From Spatholobus suberectus (taxonomy: Eukaryota; Streptophyta; Magnoliopsida; Fabales; Fabaceae), in NCBI GenBank assembly GCA_004329165.1, contig CM014729.1, forward strand, positions 47,133,020 to 47,197,019: a stretch of DNA of 64,000 nucleotides. The letters are read 5' to 3'. How positions within the stretch are numbered: the stretch's first letter is position 1; every line of letters starts with the position of its first letter. This document shows, piece after piece, positions 1 through 11,800 of this stretch. The notes beneath the pieces are model-generated. The model was not told the DNA's origin, searched no databases, and was given only the letters and a program-made list of their open reading frames with translations. The position numbers and the translations under genes are program-made.

Positions 1-22
1 CGGTCAAGGCATGTTGAATAAA

Positions 23-1999
23 CTATTCATTTATAAATTCCATACCAAGAAGATCTCGAATATGGATGAATTTATCTTCAGGAAGGGATTTTGTAAATAT
101 GTCGGCCAATTGATTTTTAGTGTTAACAAACTGAATATTGATAATTCCCTTCTGAACATAATCTCTTATAAAATGATGTTTTATTTCAATGTGCTTTGCC
201 CAAAAATGTAAAATAGGATTTTTGGACAGATTTATAACAGCAGTGTTATCACAAAAGATAGGAATGTTACTCTCGTAGATACTGTAGTCTTCTAACTGAT
301 GCTTGATCCATAGAAGTTGTAAGCAACAAGACGTAATTGAGACATACTCTGCTTTCGTTGTAGATACGGCAATCGTCCCTTGTCTTTTGCTCGTCCAGGA
401 GACTAGACTCCCACCAATGAGGTGACATCCTCCACTAGTGCTTTTGCATTCTATTTTATTTCCCGCATAGTCAGCATCGCAGTAACCAACTAACTTGTAT
501 TCTTTGTTTGACTTAAAACACAAATCAAGGTTAGTGGTCCTTTTTAAGTATCTAAAAACTCTTTTAACTGCTATTAGATGAGTTGCTCTAGGGTCAGACT
601 GAAAACGGGCACATAAGCATACACTGAACATAATGTCAGGTTTGGACGCTGTGAGATATAAAAGAGACCCAATCATACCTCGGTATGTAGTTTGGTCTAT
701 CTTTTTAGAAGAGTCGTCCAGGTTGAGTATTGACGATCGATGCATAGGTGTACTCATTTCCTTGGCATCGTCCATCTTGTACTTCTTAAGAAGTTCGTTG
801 ACATATTTTGTTTGATGTATGAATATGCCATTTACAGTATGCTTTACTTGCAATCCTAGGAAGAATTTTAATTCTCCCATCATACTCATCTCGAATTCTG
901 CTGTCATGATCTTAGAAAAATCCTTGCATAAAGCGTCATTAGTAGCACCGAATATAATATCGTCTACATATATTTACACAATAATGAAGTGTGATTTAAC
1001 ATCTTTGCGAAAGAGAGTGGTGTCCATTTTTCCTCTAGTAAAACCATTTTCTAAAAGAAATGAACTTAGCTTTTCATACCAAGCTCTTGGAGCTTGTTTA
1101 AGTCCATACAAAGCCTTTTTCAGTTTGTAAACATGTTTTGGAAAAGTATCACCCTCAAAACTAGGAGGTTATTTCACATAGACTTCCTCGTTTATTATGC
1201 CATTTAAGAATGCACTTTTTACGTCCATTTGATAGAGCTTCATATTACTATGAGCAGCAAATGAAAGTAAAATGCAGATGGCTTCTAATCTAGCTACTGG
1301 TGCAAAGGTTTCGGTAAAGTCTATACCTTTTTGTTAAGAGTAGCCTTGAGCTACAAGTCTTGCTTTATTTCTTACCACTTTGCCAGCTTCATCTAGCTTG
1401 TTGCGGAACACCCACTTTGTTCCAATGATAGACTTGTCCTTGGGTGTAGGAACTAGCATCCAGACATCATTCTTTTCGAATTGACTAAGTTCGTCCTTTA
1501 TGGCGCTGATCCAGCCATCGTCCAAGAGAGCTTCGTCCACTGTCTTTGGTTTCAGTTGAGAAATCAAAACAGCTTGAGCTTGCTCCTTGAAGGTCGATCT
1601 TGTCCTAACATGATCTTGAACATTTCCAAGAATTTGATTATCTGGATGATAGGTCTTTATTTGCCAAAAGTGTCCAATTGGTTCCTTTTCTTCTTTTTTT
1701 GGATCGTCCATCTGATCTCTAGACGCTGAAGGACTGGCATCTTCTAGCTTCATATCTGCAAATGAATCATCTAGCTCTAATATTTCTTTATTAGGCTTAT
1801 TGTCATTGAATTTAACATGGATGGCTTCTTCAACTGTTAAGGTTCTAGAGTTGTAAACTCTATAGGCCTTGGATGTTTCGGAATAGCCTAACAGTATTCC
1901 ATCATCACATTTAGAATCAAACTTTCCAAGATTATCCTTAGTGTTTAAGATGAAACATTGACATCCAAAGGGATGAATATATGACATCGTCCTTTCCAC
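23..1999 (-). pseudogene. Copia reverse transcriptase and RNase H, disrupted
   Basis: The block 1999-1334 holds the integrase C-terminal part and the start of the reverse transcriptase (WISAIKDELSQFEKNDVWML, GTKWVFRNKLDEAGKV). The YVDD catalytic box is readable on the minus strand at about 958-970, just after an in-frame stop, followed by DDIIFGAT. RNase H fills most of 907-23: VGYCDADYAG, KSTSGGCHLIG, a STTKAEYVS box where the family usually has two acidic residues around the alanine, and LADIFTKSLPEDKF. Stops between 1334 and 907 break the frame. The coding strand is unusually rich in TGGACGA, often encoding Asp-Asp. Confidence 0.9.
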
Positions 2000-3065
2000 A
2001 ATTCATAGGAAGTCTTTTTCAAAATAGGTCTTATATAAATTCTATTTTGTAAATAACATGCAGTGTTTACTGCTTCAGCCCCAAAGTGCTTAGAAGTGGA
2101 ATTGTCATTTAGCATGGTTCTAGCCATTTCTTGTAATGACCTGTTCTTTTTCTCTACCACACCATTTTGTTGTGGTGTTCATGGTACAGAGAAGCTGTGG
2201 AGAATTTCGTTCTCTCACAGAACCCTTGAAAACTTTCGTTTTCGATCTCCCCTCTGTGATCACTTCTGATTGAAGCTATGCAAACACCTTTTTCATTTTG
2301 AATTCTTTTGCAAAAGATTGAAAAGATCTTGCAAGACTCATCCTTGTGTTTTAAGAATATAACCCATGTCCATCTAGAGTAGTCGTCCATTACGACTAAT
2401 CCATATCGTTTTCCACTAAGGGAGGCTGTTCTTGTTGGACCAAACAAATCAATATGTAGTAGCTCAAGAGGTCTAGTTGTGGAAACAATATTTTTTGATT
2501 CAAAAGAGCTTTTTACTTGTTTCCCTTTTTGACATGCATCATAGAGAACATCAGACTTGTAAGCAAGATTTGAAAGTCCTCTTACGAGGTTATGCTTATT
2601 TAGCTTTGAGATTAGTCTCAAGCTTGCATGTCCAAGCTTCTTGTGCCAAGTCCATTGATTCTCTTTGATGGATACTAGACACGATACATTTTGATTTGTG
2701 AGGTCATTGAGATCAATCTTATAAAGATTGCTTTGTCTCTTAGCAGAGAATAGTATGGATCCATATAGATTCTTGACAATACATTTTTCTTTGTCAAAGG
2801 AGACATTGTGTCCACTGTCACATAATTGACTTATGCTCAGTAGATTGTGTCTGAGTCCTTCAATATATAAAACATTTTTAATGGAAGGGAAATAGTGCTT
2901 ACCGATTGTTCCTATTCTTGTGATCTTTCTTTTATGGTTTCCTCTAAAGGTGACCCATCCACCATTTTTGGGTTGTAGGCTTTGGAACATACACCTTTCT
3001 CCCGTCATGTGTCGTGAGCAACCACTGTCTAGGTACCATGACTGGGGTCTTCTTTCGGTTGTCAA
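1945..3065 (-). pseudogene. Copia protease and integrase region, disrupted
   Basis: The frame from 3065 opens with WYLDSGCSRHMTGE; the DSG triad of the aspartic protease lies near 3021-3029. The GAG-pre-integrase motif WHKKLGHAS follows near 2620-2650. The integrase core comes next, with LLHIDLFGP and DDYSRWTWV (near 2370-2400). A frame change near 2155 leads into MVEKKNRSLQEMARTML (2160-1945), the end of the catalytic core. Protease cuts the polyprotein and integrase inserts the cDNA. The frame change and later stops make this a non-functional copy. Confidence 0.88.
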
Positions 3066-3087
3066 GCAAATCTACAACAGGTATTAT

Positions 3088-4670
3088 TATAGACTTAGGT
3101 ACCCAAATGGACTTGGGTCCTTTTTTGTTAGTTTTGAAAGCATTGGACGCTTTCTTTGTTGGACGATATCTACATTTTGTTGATTCATGCCCATTCTTTC
3201 CACATTTTTACAGAAGGTTATGTTTTTACTAGGTTTGTAATTTTCTTTAACAAAACCAAGTCTAAATTGGTCATGAGGACTTCTTCTATAAGATAGAATC
3301 TTATTTAGGTTCTCTGTTCCGCTGACAAATTTTGACAAACTTTCTTTTAGATGAGTGACTTCTTTTTGAAGTTCTAAAACTTCATGAGAAGATGTCTCTT
3401 CTGAAATGTTCTTTGTTTTTAAAAACTCATTTTCTTTTAAAACCTTTTTATACTCTTCGTTGAGCAAATTGAATTCTTTTGTTATTTTTGAAAATTTCTT
3501 TTTCAGTTCTTTATATCCCATTAAGAGAGTTGAGGAGTTAGTAAGAAAATCATTATAGGCTTCTTGTAGAGAGATTAAGTTATCGAAGTTTACCTCTTTG
3601 TCTTGCTCATTATCTGAGCTATCAAAGTTGGTCTCCACCATGAGACACAGGTTGGCTTCTTCTTCTCCTTCTTCTTCTGATGAAGATAGGTCCATGTCTT
3701 CCCAAGTAGCCATGAGACCCTTTTTCTTGAGGAACATCTTCTCTTTGTCCTTTTGCAAACTTGGACATTCAACTCTGAAATGTCCAGGCTTCTTGCATTC
3801 ATAACAGACTGAAGGACTCTTTTCCTTGTTGAACTTCTTTGTGAAGTTTTTGGCTCTTGATCCTCCTTTCTTCTTCCACATAGCCTATATTTTTCTGGAG
3901 ATGAAGGATATTTCATTTTCATCAGAGTCATTCTCTTCGAACTCTTCCTCAGAGGATTCTTCCACGTTTAGTGCTTTGGACGATGATCCTCTGGGTGGAC
4001 GCTGGACGCTTAGAGCGATGGACTTCTTCTTCTGTCCTTCGTCTTGCTTTAGCTCTAGTTCGTGGACTTTAAGAGTTCCAAGTAACTTTTCCATTGAGAG
4101 TGTTGTTAGATCCTTGGAAGCTCTTAAAGCTGCAACTTGCGGTCTCCATTGCCTAGGCAAACTTCTCAAGATTTTGTCAATGTGATCATAATTATCATAG
4201 GTTTTGCCTAAGGACCTCAAGTTGTTTATTATGGTTTTGAAATCTACCAAACATAAGTTCGATAGTTTCATTTTCTTCCATAGTAAAGAGTTCACATTGT
4301 CTTATGAGTAAGCTCAACTTAGACCTCTTTACTTGTGAAGTGCCTTCATAGGCAAGAGCGAGGGTATCCCACATTTTCTTAGCATTTTTAAGCTATGTAC
4401 CTTTTCATATTCAGATTTAGATAAGGCACACATCATAGCATTTCTAGCTTTTGAGTTTAGAAGATACCTCTATTTGTGAGATTCTGTCCATTGACTTCTT
4501 GGAAGCTCTACTCCATCATGGTCAAGGGGCAGGTAGTCGCCAATTTCTACTACATCCCACATGTCTATGTGACATGCATCAAAGAATGCTATCATTCTTT
4601 GCTTCCAGTAATCATAGTTCTGACCTTTAAAAAGAGGCGGTTTGTTAACGGCTTGTCCTTTGTTTTCCAT
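3088..4670 (-). pseudogene. Copia gag (capsid/nucleocapsid), frameshifted
   Basis: The reading starts at 4670 with an N-terminal block containing PPLFKGQNYDYWKQRM, typical of SIRE-type gag. It continues in a second frame over 4295-3885 (NNLRSLGKTYDNYDHIDKIL) and a third over 3881-3088. The third block carries the CCHC knuckle CYECKKPGHFRVECP, then an acidic stretch and a heptad-like coiled coil (KEFNLLNEEYKKVLKENEF). A second CCHC knuckle of pattern CxxCxxxGHxxxxC is readable near 3180-3215, but only in a neighbouring frame, which shows a one-base shift. At least three breaks separate the blocks. Gag would form the virus-like particle and bind the RNA; this copy is dead. Confidence 0.88.
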
Positions 4671-4728
4671 GAGTGGTCAAGATCGTTTTAACCCTTGCAG
4701 TGTTAGATGCTCAACCCCAAGAGGCCGT

Positions 4729-4740
4729 GCTCTGATACCA
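4729..4740 (-). other. Primer-binding site of the copia element
   Basis: The minus strand reads TGGTATCAGAGC, the usual complement of the 3' end of plant initiator tRNA-Met. It lies directly inside the 5' LTR and fixes both the LTR boundary and the element orientation. Confidence 0.93.
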
Positions 4741-4742
4741 AT

Positions 4743-5887
4743 TGAAATAGAAAAAGTGCACAACAAGGGGGGGGGGGGGAGGGGGTTGAATTGTGTGTTT
4801 AAAAACTTTTTCGAAACAATTTGATTAGTATGAAAACGTTTTCAAGCATAGTGATAGAGAGAAGAAGAACACAGAAAGTTTTATATTGGTTCACTCAACC
4901 TGAGCTACGTCTAGTCCCTTCACCCAGAAGGTATTCACTAACCAACCTTAGGTTACAAGTATTGTTCGCGGCCTCTTCAGGCTTTACAATGCAATCACCC
5001 TAGATCGCTTAATCCAAATATTCTTTCACACTAAGCCTCTCCAGGCTTTCACAACACAACAAGTGTTTATACAAACGATATCAACTCATGTAGTGCGGAT
5101 TTGAAAGATAAAGCTTAAGCACACTTTGAAAATCTTTACAAGATTTTTGCTATCGTCCACTGGACGCTTCTATGAATTGTTTAGAAGTAATTTGTTAACT
5201 AGGAATTTTTTACACTAGGCACGTATATGTCTAGTTTTATGACGTTCTTCCTTGATACATATATAGTCTTTAGAGAAAAGATCCGTTGTGAAGACTTGAC
5301 TTCGTTATGCAAAGAAGGGCATGTAAGCTATCCTTTTAGAGTGATCAGGCGCGGCAACTTTTAGACTTGCACTAAAATGGAAGGTGTAGGATTGTGCTAG
5401 TGATCTGCTTTTCTGAACATTCTTCATTCGTCTCAACAGCTTGATAAGTTGACTTGCTTTATCTGATTTTGCTGCGCTCTTGCACTAGAATGATTCTGAT
5501 GTTATTTAATGCTTCAAAAAATTTGAACGTTAGATCATAGAAGTAGTAATATGTTAGTTTCAAGAAAAACTAGCATAAATAAATTGGACGTTCAAAAATA
5601 GAACTTAGCCGTTTGAATATTTGTCGTTGGAAGCTTGCATCAGATATTTGAATATGTTCTTCAGATGATCATCTTCATTGGACGATGTTTTTTAAGCACG
5701 TCTATTGGACGGTCTTCTTTGACACGTCTACTGGATGGTCTTCTTTTACACGTCTAATGGACAGTCTTCAAAGAGAAGTTTGTATGCGGTAAAGAATTCA
5801 GTTCTTTGGCAAAAACTTGAACATTAATAAGTTTGTTATCTTCAAAACTTTGAGGGTTTAGACGCTTCTACGTCTTTGGTTCCAACA
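4743..5887 (-). repeat. 5' LTR of the copia element
   Basis: On the minus strand the LTR begins TGTTGGAACC at 5887 and ends in CA at 4743, two bases before the tRNA-Met-type primer-binding site. Length is about 1,145 bp. It carries a G13 run at 4767-4779 and a cluster of the palindrome CGTCTANTGGACG/CGTCCANTGGACG (5655-5770 and 5155). The 3' partner is off the window, so LTR divergence and insertion age cannot be judged. Confidence 0.85.
5655..5770. repeat. Palindrome cluster in the copia LTR
   Basis: Three closely spaced copies of a short unit reading roughly CACGTCTANTGGACGGTCTTC occur here, and a related CGTCCACTGGACG stands alone near 5155. The core CGTCCANTGGACG is an odd palindrome with one central unpaired base. 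It resembles in design, but not in sequence, the arrays in the gypsy LTRs of this window. Confidence 0.6.
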
Positions 5888-8800
5888 CACTTTACCTTTA
5901 CAATTGTTTCCTAATATCTATAAATATATTCTGATAAAACTGGGGAAACAAGAAACTAACAGTTTAATATCAATTTCTCCGCACAAAGGGTTAATGTATG
6001 GAAAAAATTTAAATGATTGAGAATTGTCATTTTAATCTTAGAAACATGTCATATATATTAAAATATAATTTTGAGAATTTTTTGGAATTCCTGTCAAAAT
6101 TTACCAAACTGGCCCTAACTATTTGCTAAAGACATAACCAGAGTAGGTTTGACATGTAGGAAGGATAAGATGAACATTTTCAGTTTATTTTTGGATTAAA
6201 TATTTAATTTTATAATTTTTTTAAAATTTTGAAATTTTCTGAATTAAAATAAAATTAATATGAATTTTTTAACTTAAAAATACTAACTAAATACTTAAAA
6301 ATTTAAAATAAATTATAAAAAAATTATTTTAAAATTTGGAAATTATTTGTAATCAACAATTAAAGTGCTCACAAAGTTTCAATTAAAAATTCACTCATTT
6401 GCTATAAAAACCAAAATTATAAAGTTTAAGCGCTTTTTATCAGTTCCTGTCAATTTGACTATAGAGAAAACAAAACATAGAGACATGAGAAGTAGAGGAG
6501 CAGCATGTCCAGCTCTCTACAAATGCTGACTCACTTCCTCAAATTTCCCCACATATTGGATAAAAAATCCAAAAAAAAAAGGAAAATAGGTGTTACTTTA
6601 TGTCATCTTTTTGGTGACAACCTATCCTACCTCTTCCTCTATAAGAAGGCTACTTGTTGGGACAAATTTCTCACACTTCTTCTTCCCCAAAGCTGGCCTA
6701 AAACTCTCTTCCTCTCTCCCTAGCTCATTTCGAAAAAATTTGAATAACAAAACCACCATTTCCTCCTCCTCCATTAAACTCCACACAAGGATTCCATCAA
6801 CCATCGTCTTAGGAGCTTGAAGCCCTCATTCTCCTCATCTCTTCTTGAAAAAACCATGAGCTATAAGGGGGAGTGGGGTTATGTTCTTGTTTATTTACTT
6901 TCATGTAGATGATTAGGTTGGGTTTTTCCCCCAAAGCCTCTAGCTTTTTGTTTTCTTGTTATGTTTTCTTCCACTTTTGATTGTTGTTTATCTATGTTGT
7001 TATTTCCTTATCATTTTGATGCCCTCTTTTGCTTCTATGTTCTTGCAATATTGTTTTGTGTTGGATGGCTTGATGAAAAATGTTGAGAACTTGGTTTTAA
7101 CCTAAGTATGCCATAGCTAGGGTTCATGAAGGAGAAAGGTCACAAAATTGTTTTTAGGGCAACTTAAACGAAGCTAAAAAGAAGTTTTGGAACCTTGGGT
7201 TCTCTATAACACTACCGCCTTAAGTCCTTCCAAAGGGGACTTGATGGTTGTTCCTCTTTTTTAAGACAGGCTTAAAACTTTGGTAATGTAAAAGTTTATA
7301 TTCCTCTTGGTTCACCAACAAAGAAAAAAAAAGTGTTTTCGAAAGGTACTAAGACAAGTTGAAGGGAAAAGTATTGGATCTTGACCACTCCTTAGGGTTC
7401 ATGGTTTTTGAAGAGAAATAAAGAAACTTGATAATTTTATTTTTTTTTAATTGAAACCATGAAGAGGAAAAGTCTTGAGGCTAGGGTATAGTAGTTTAAG
7501 GCTCACAGTTTTACCTTCTTAAGAGGATCTAAAAGAAAATTTTTCTTTAACCATTTAACTCTTGATTATTAAGAAAAATTTAGAAGCTTTCTCAACTAAA
7601 ACAACGCCACGTTTTTAGCTTAAGATTGGAGTGAGTTTTCATAATCAAATAATGATGAAGATAGGATCTAGATTAAAGAAGGATTTTTGAAAGAAAGACT
7701 CAAAGAAGGCCCATAGTTTTGAGTAGGAATTATGCTTTCTAATCATTTTTTTATGCTACCTTGATTTCCAAAGGATCAAGGCCTAGGATAAGTGAAATCA
7801 ATTGAAAACCATGGAAGTTTTTGGGTATATGGCTCTCGGCCTTCAACAGGGAAAGAGGGAAAATTTTTGTTACTACAAGTTTAAGTAAGTTATTTGACTT
7901 CGATTTTAAGCCACCTAGTGTGCCAAAGTTTTGGTAGCCTTATGAATGGCTTTAAAAGAAAAAATTTGTCCAACTTTTAGTAAAGAGAGCTCACAACCCT
8001 AATACAAGGAAAGAAAGAAATTTTTTTTTCTAACTTATGCTAGATAATGAGGTTAAGAGTTAACGGGAAAGTAGATTGGTTTAGTGAGGATTTGTAACTT
8101 AAAGATTTTTTTTTATGCATTCTTTCAACTAAAAGCAAATCTTATTAGGTTAGGTTCTTCACCCTTATAGGTTTTTTTTTTTTTTTTGTTGTTGTTGATA
8201 ACCAAAAAGATCCATTCTACTACTTAAAGTTTTAGCCTAAGATGAAACTTAACTTTAATAAGATAAGTAAATAACATAATCATAGTATTTTGTCCCCTAC
8301 ACATGTAATTCAATTCTTAGGGTCTAAATACAATTATATTTTAAAAATTGTTCAACTAGTCAAAACCTTTATTAAGTATCTAAATCCCATTATTGAATTA
8401 ATAAATCACAATTTGGTTAAGTTTGTATCTAAATTTAGGATTTGTTAAGTGACTTAAATCTTAAAAATCAGGTACTTAAAATAACTAGATAAAATTATTA
8501 GATAGATGATTTATTAACCTCTTTTTCATTTTAATAAAATCTTCCTTAATTATGTAAATGCATAATTCATACGAGTATTGCTTGTAACATCCTTACTTTA
8601 ACTTTGCAATTGTTTTCCAAATATTTGATGATTTATTTCTAAAATATGGAAAGGAATATAAAAATTTGGTTCCCTAATATTGTGTTCAGAATTTTGAGAA
8701 CTATCTAATTGTGATTTTTAATCATTTTTTTCAAGACAGTGCTTAGAGAAATGAGAAAATGATGATTTTGTCCTTATTCTCAATATTGAAGGCTAACATG

Positions 8801-11800
8801 AGAAAAAGATTCAGTTGACAATAAAATATCAATTTGAGCTTAGAATCAGGTTATATATATTAAAATATAATTTTGAGAATTTTTTGAAAATTTTCTAAAG
8901 TTCTTGTAGAAAATGACCAAAATACCCTAATTGTCTGATAAGCCAAATCGATATTAGTTTGACATTTAGAAATGGTAAAAATAATAATCTCAGTTTATTT
9001 TTAGATAAAATATTTAATTTTAAAATTTTATAAAAAAATTGTCATTTATTGAATTAAAATGGATTTAATATGAATTTTTAACTCAAAAATACAAAATAAA
9101 TAAATCAAATTTCAAAAAAATTTAATGAAAATAAAATAAAATTATTAGAAATTAATTTTTGATAAAAAATAATATTTATGTCAATTTTCACATTAAAAAT
9201 CATTAATTTGATATTAAAAGCTAATTTACTAAAGTTTAGGCAATTTTATCAGTTCTGGTTGATTCGACTATAGAGAAAATAAAGTACTGAGAATGTGGGC
9301 ACCTCAGCTAGAGACATCATAGCCCTAGTACTAGGTGACTCATTACTCTATTTTGATTATGTGTTCCTCTAAATAATTTAAAATAAAATAAAAATAGATT
9401 TATTGTATCATTTTGATGATGTAATTTATGGACACCTAATCCCTTTCCTCTATAAATATGCTACTTGGGATTTAGATTTCTCATCAACCAAAGCTGGCTA
9501 AAAATGCTTCGCAACACCATCCTTTCCATAAAATTTTTTTAGCCTGCATAAACCACCACCATCCTTCTCCAACTAGGAGATTCCAAGGAAGACCACCACC
9601 ACCATTTTTCTTTCTCCTCTTTATCAACTATCATTGAGGTAATAGAGGGGGGGGGGGGGGGGGGGAGAGTGGGATGTGTTCTTATGTTGTTGTTTTCACA
9701 TAGATGTTGGTTTGTTTTTCCCCAAAACCCATTAATCTTGAAACTTATATGTAGTTGTTGTGATTATGTTGTTGGCTAAAATTTCAGATCTGACACTCGT
9801 TATTTTGCTTATAACTCGAGCTGTGGTTATTATTTTTTAGTGGTTGTTTTTTTTGTATGAAACCAGACAAAATTTTCTTTATAATGGACTTAAGAATCAC
9901 TTGAAAAATTTAAGAAAAGAAAAAGATATGTCCGTTGAAAGTTGAGGTTACTATCTGAAAAAGCAAAACTGGCAGTGTATACTTTTTCATGATTCTAGAA
10001 TTTCTGGTTGATTTTCCATTGATATATCATATGCTTATTTTTATGGTTGTTTATTATTTTTAATAATTTTTGAAAATTATTGGTCATGCATTGATTTTGG
10101 CCAACATTGTTTTTTGGAACTATCATATTTCAAAAAATCATTGTAAATCGTAAAAAATTTTGTTTTGAATGATATTGATCAATTTGAAAATACTATTGAA
10201 TGTACATTTGAGAAAAAATTTACTTTGCTGCTAAATGTTCTAAGACAAATAAGAAAAAGATAAAAATAGTTTGTTAGTCATCAAGTGGTTTGTCTGACCT
10301 CACTAGATTGTTATTTTTGTATCTTTTTTTGTAGATTTTTGTTTAATATGATCCTAGATGTTTTAGAAAATAAACAATATTATCTTTCCAACAAGCTATA
10401 GATCACATTTTATGAAAATCATTTAGCTTTTCAAACTTGAGGATCAAATTGAGCCATTGAATTTGAAAAAAAAGAAAGAAACTCTGTTGCTATTTTAAAT
10501 AAACTTTTCAATCTTTTTTATTAAAATTATTGTTGGTTTCAAACTAGTTTCTAAATTGTATCTAAATTATTTATCTAAAAATGATTAATTAATGTGTTAG
10601 TAAAATTTTAGCCTAGGTACTTAAGATAGTTAGTTAAATAATTCACTAACCCCCTCTTAAATTCTAATAAACTTCTCTTGAGAGTTTCTTGTTATATAAA
10701 TTACAAGTCTTTCAATTACTCAATTATAATTGTGTATATATCTTATATGAATATATATACTCTAATCTATTTACTGTGAATTGAATAGAGATTAGTCTCT
10801 AAAATGTGAAGCAAAGGCATTTAAGAGAGAATATACGGGTTACTCAGATATGTTGAGACTAGGGAAAATCTCTGCTTAAAGATAATAGTAATGAATGATG
10901 AGATGTTAGTTAGTGAGTAATGTAAAGGGAGGGACATGCAGTGGCTTGACACCCTACTAGGGAAGCTACAGTTTGGTACACTACGAGATGTATGTAGGGA
11001 CCTAGAGGGTATGATATCAAGTAATGAAGTCCTAATGGCTAGGATAGTAACCTTGAGCAGGGGTCTTTGCAAAGAATAAGCTTGATAACCCTGACAACTG
11101 TTGAGTCATCATTAGGATTGGTGTGAGAGTATACCTTTGTGTGGACGGTTAATGTCCTAAGCTGTTCCTCGATGATGATAAGGATTGTACCATGTTGATG
11201 ATATTGAGAGAGGTAAATGTACTCCTAATCGCTTCCTAGTTTCGTTGAGAACTATTACTCATGAATGGAAAGTATCGATCTATACAAAGTCAAGGGTAGT
11301 CTACTATAACTTAGATAAAATCCTAGGTTCCTTTTTTTTATTATTGTCATCTATGTTTTATCTGTGTTTGACAGTAGGATTTTCTACAGTCCATGTGAAA
11401 GCAATTTTAAGAACAAAATCACCTCACTCCTCTATCTTTCTCTCTGTGTATGATATTTATGGACGGATACGCAAAGATAATGGCAATGCCCAGTGATTGC
11501 GCTTTGATACTGCATCGAATGATCTAGAGACTACTTCAACGAATGAAGACTGGGAATCCTACTTCCTTTTGGATTATATATAGGATAGGATAGAGTATAT
11601 AAACACTGCTCTGATGTAGGATCCTTTTCACTATAATTAGTGGGGTAGATAGTGTTCGGATTTCCTTATATTCCATCGACTTTCTATGTATTCAGTTAAT
11701 GGTATGTATTTTCGAAATCATAATGTACATCATTATTACATATATAATAGACTTCATTTTTTTTATTTTTACTACCATTTCCAAAATTTGTTAAGTTTCC

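Larger units (their letters stand above)
1..5887 (-). mobile_element. Ty1-copia retrotransposon, SIRE/Maximus type, cut by the window edge
   Basis: Read on the minus strand the order is 5' LTR (5887-4743), primer-binding site, gag, protease, integrase, reverse transcriptase, RNase H. This is the copia order, with integrase before reverse transcriptase. The long gag with a coiled coil and two zinc knuckles, and the LTR of about 1.15 kb, point to the SIRE/Maximus lineage. The RNase H frame ends at 23, so any env-like frame, the polypurine tract and the 3' LTR would lie left of base 1. All frames carry stops or frameshifts, so this copy cannot move by itself. It is inserted a few bases inside the head of the gypsy A LTR, which resumes at about 5893. 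CACAC at 5888-5892 would be one arm of the target duplication, but the other arm is outside the window. Confidence 0.92.

Noticed and set aside
1..22. Env-like frame of a SIRE-type element
   Set aside because: It would lie left of the RNase H end at 23 and so outside the window. Nothing of it can be seen.
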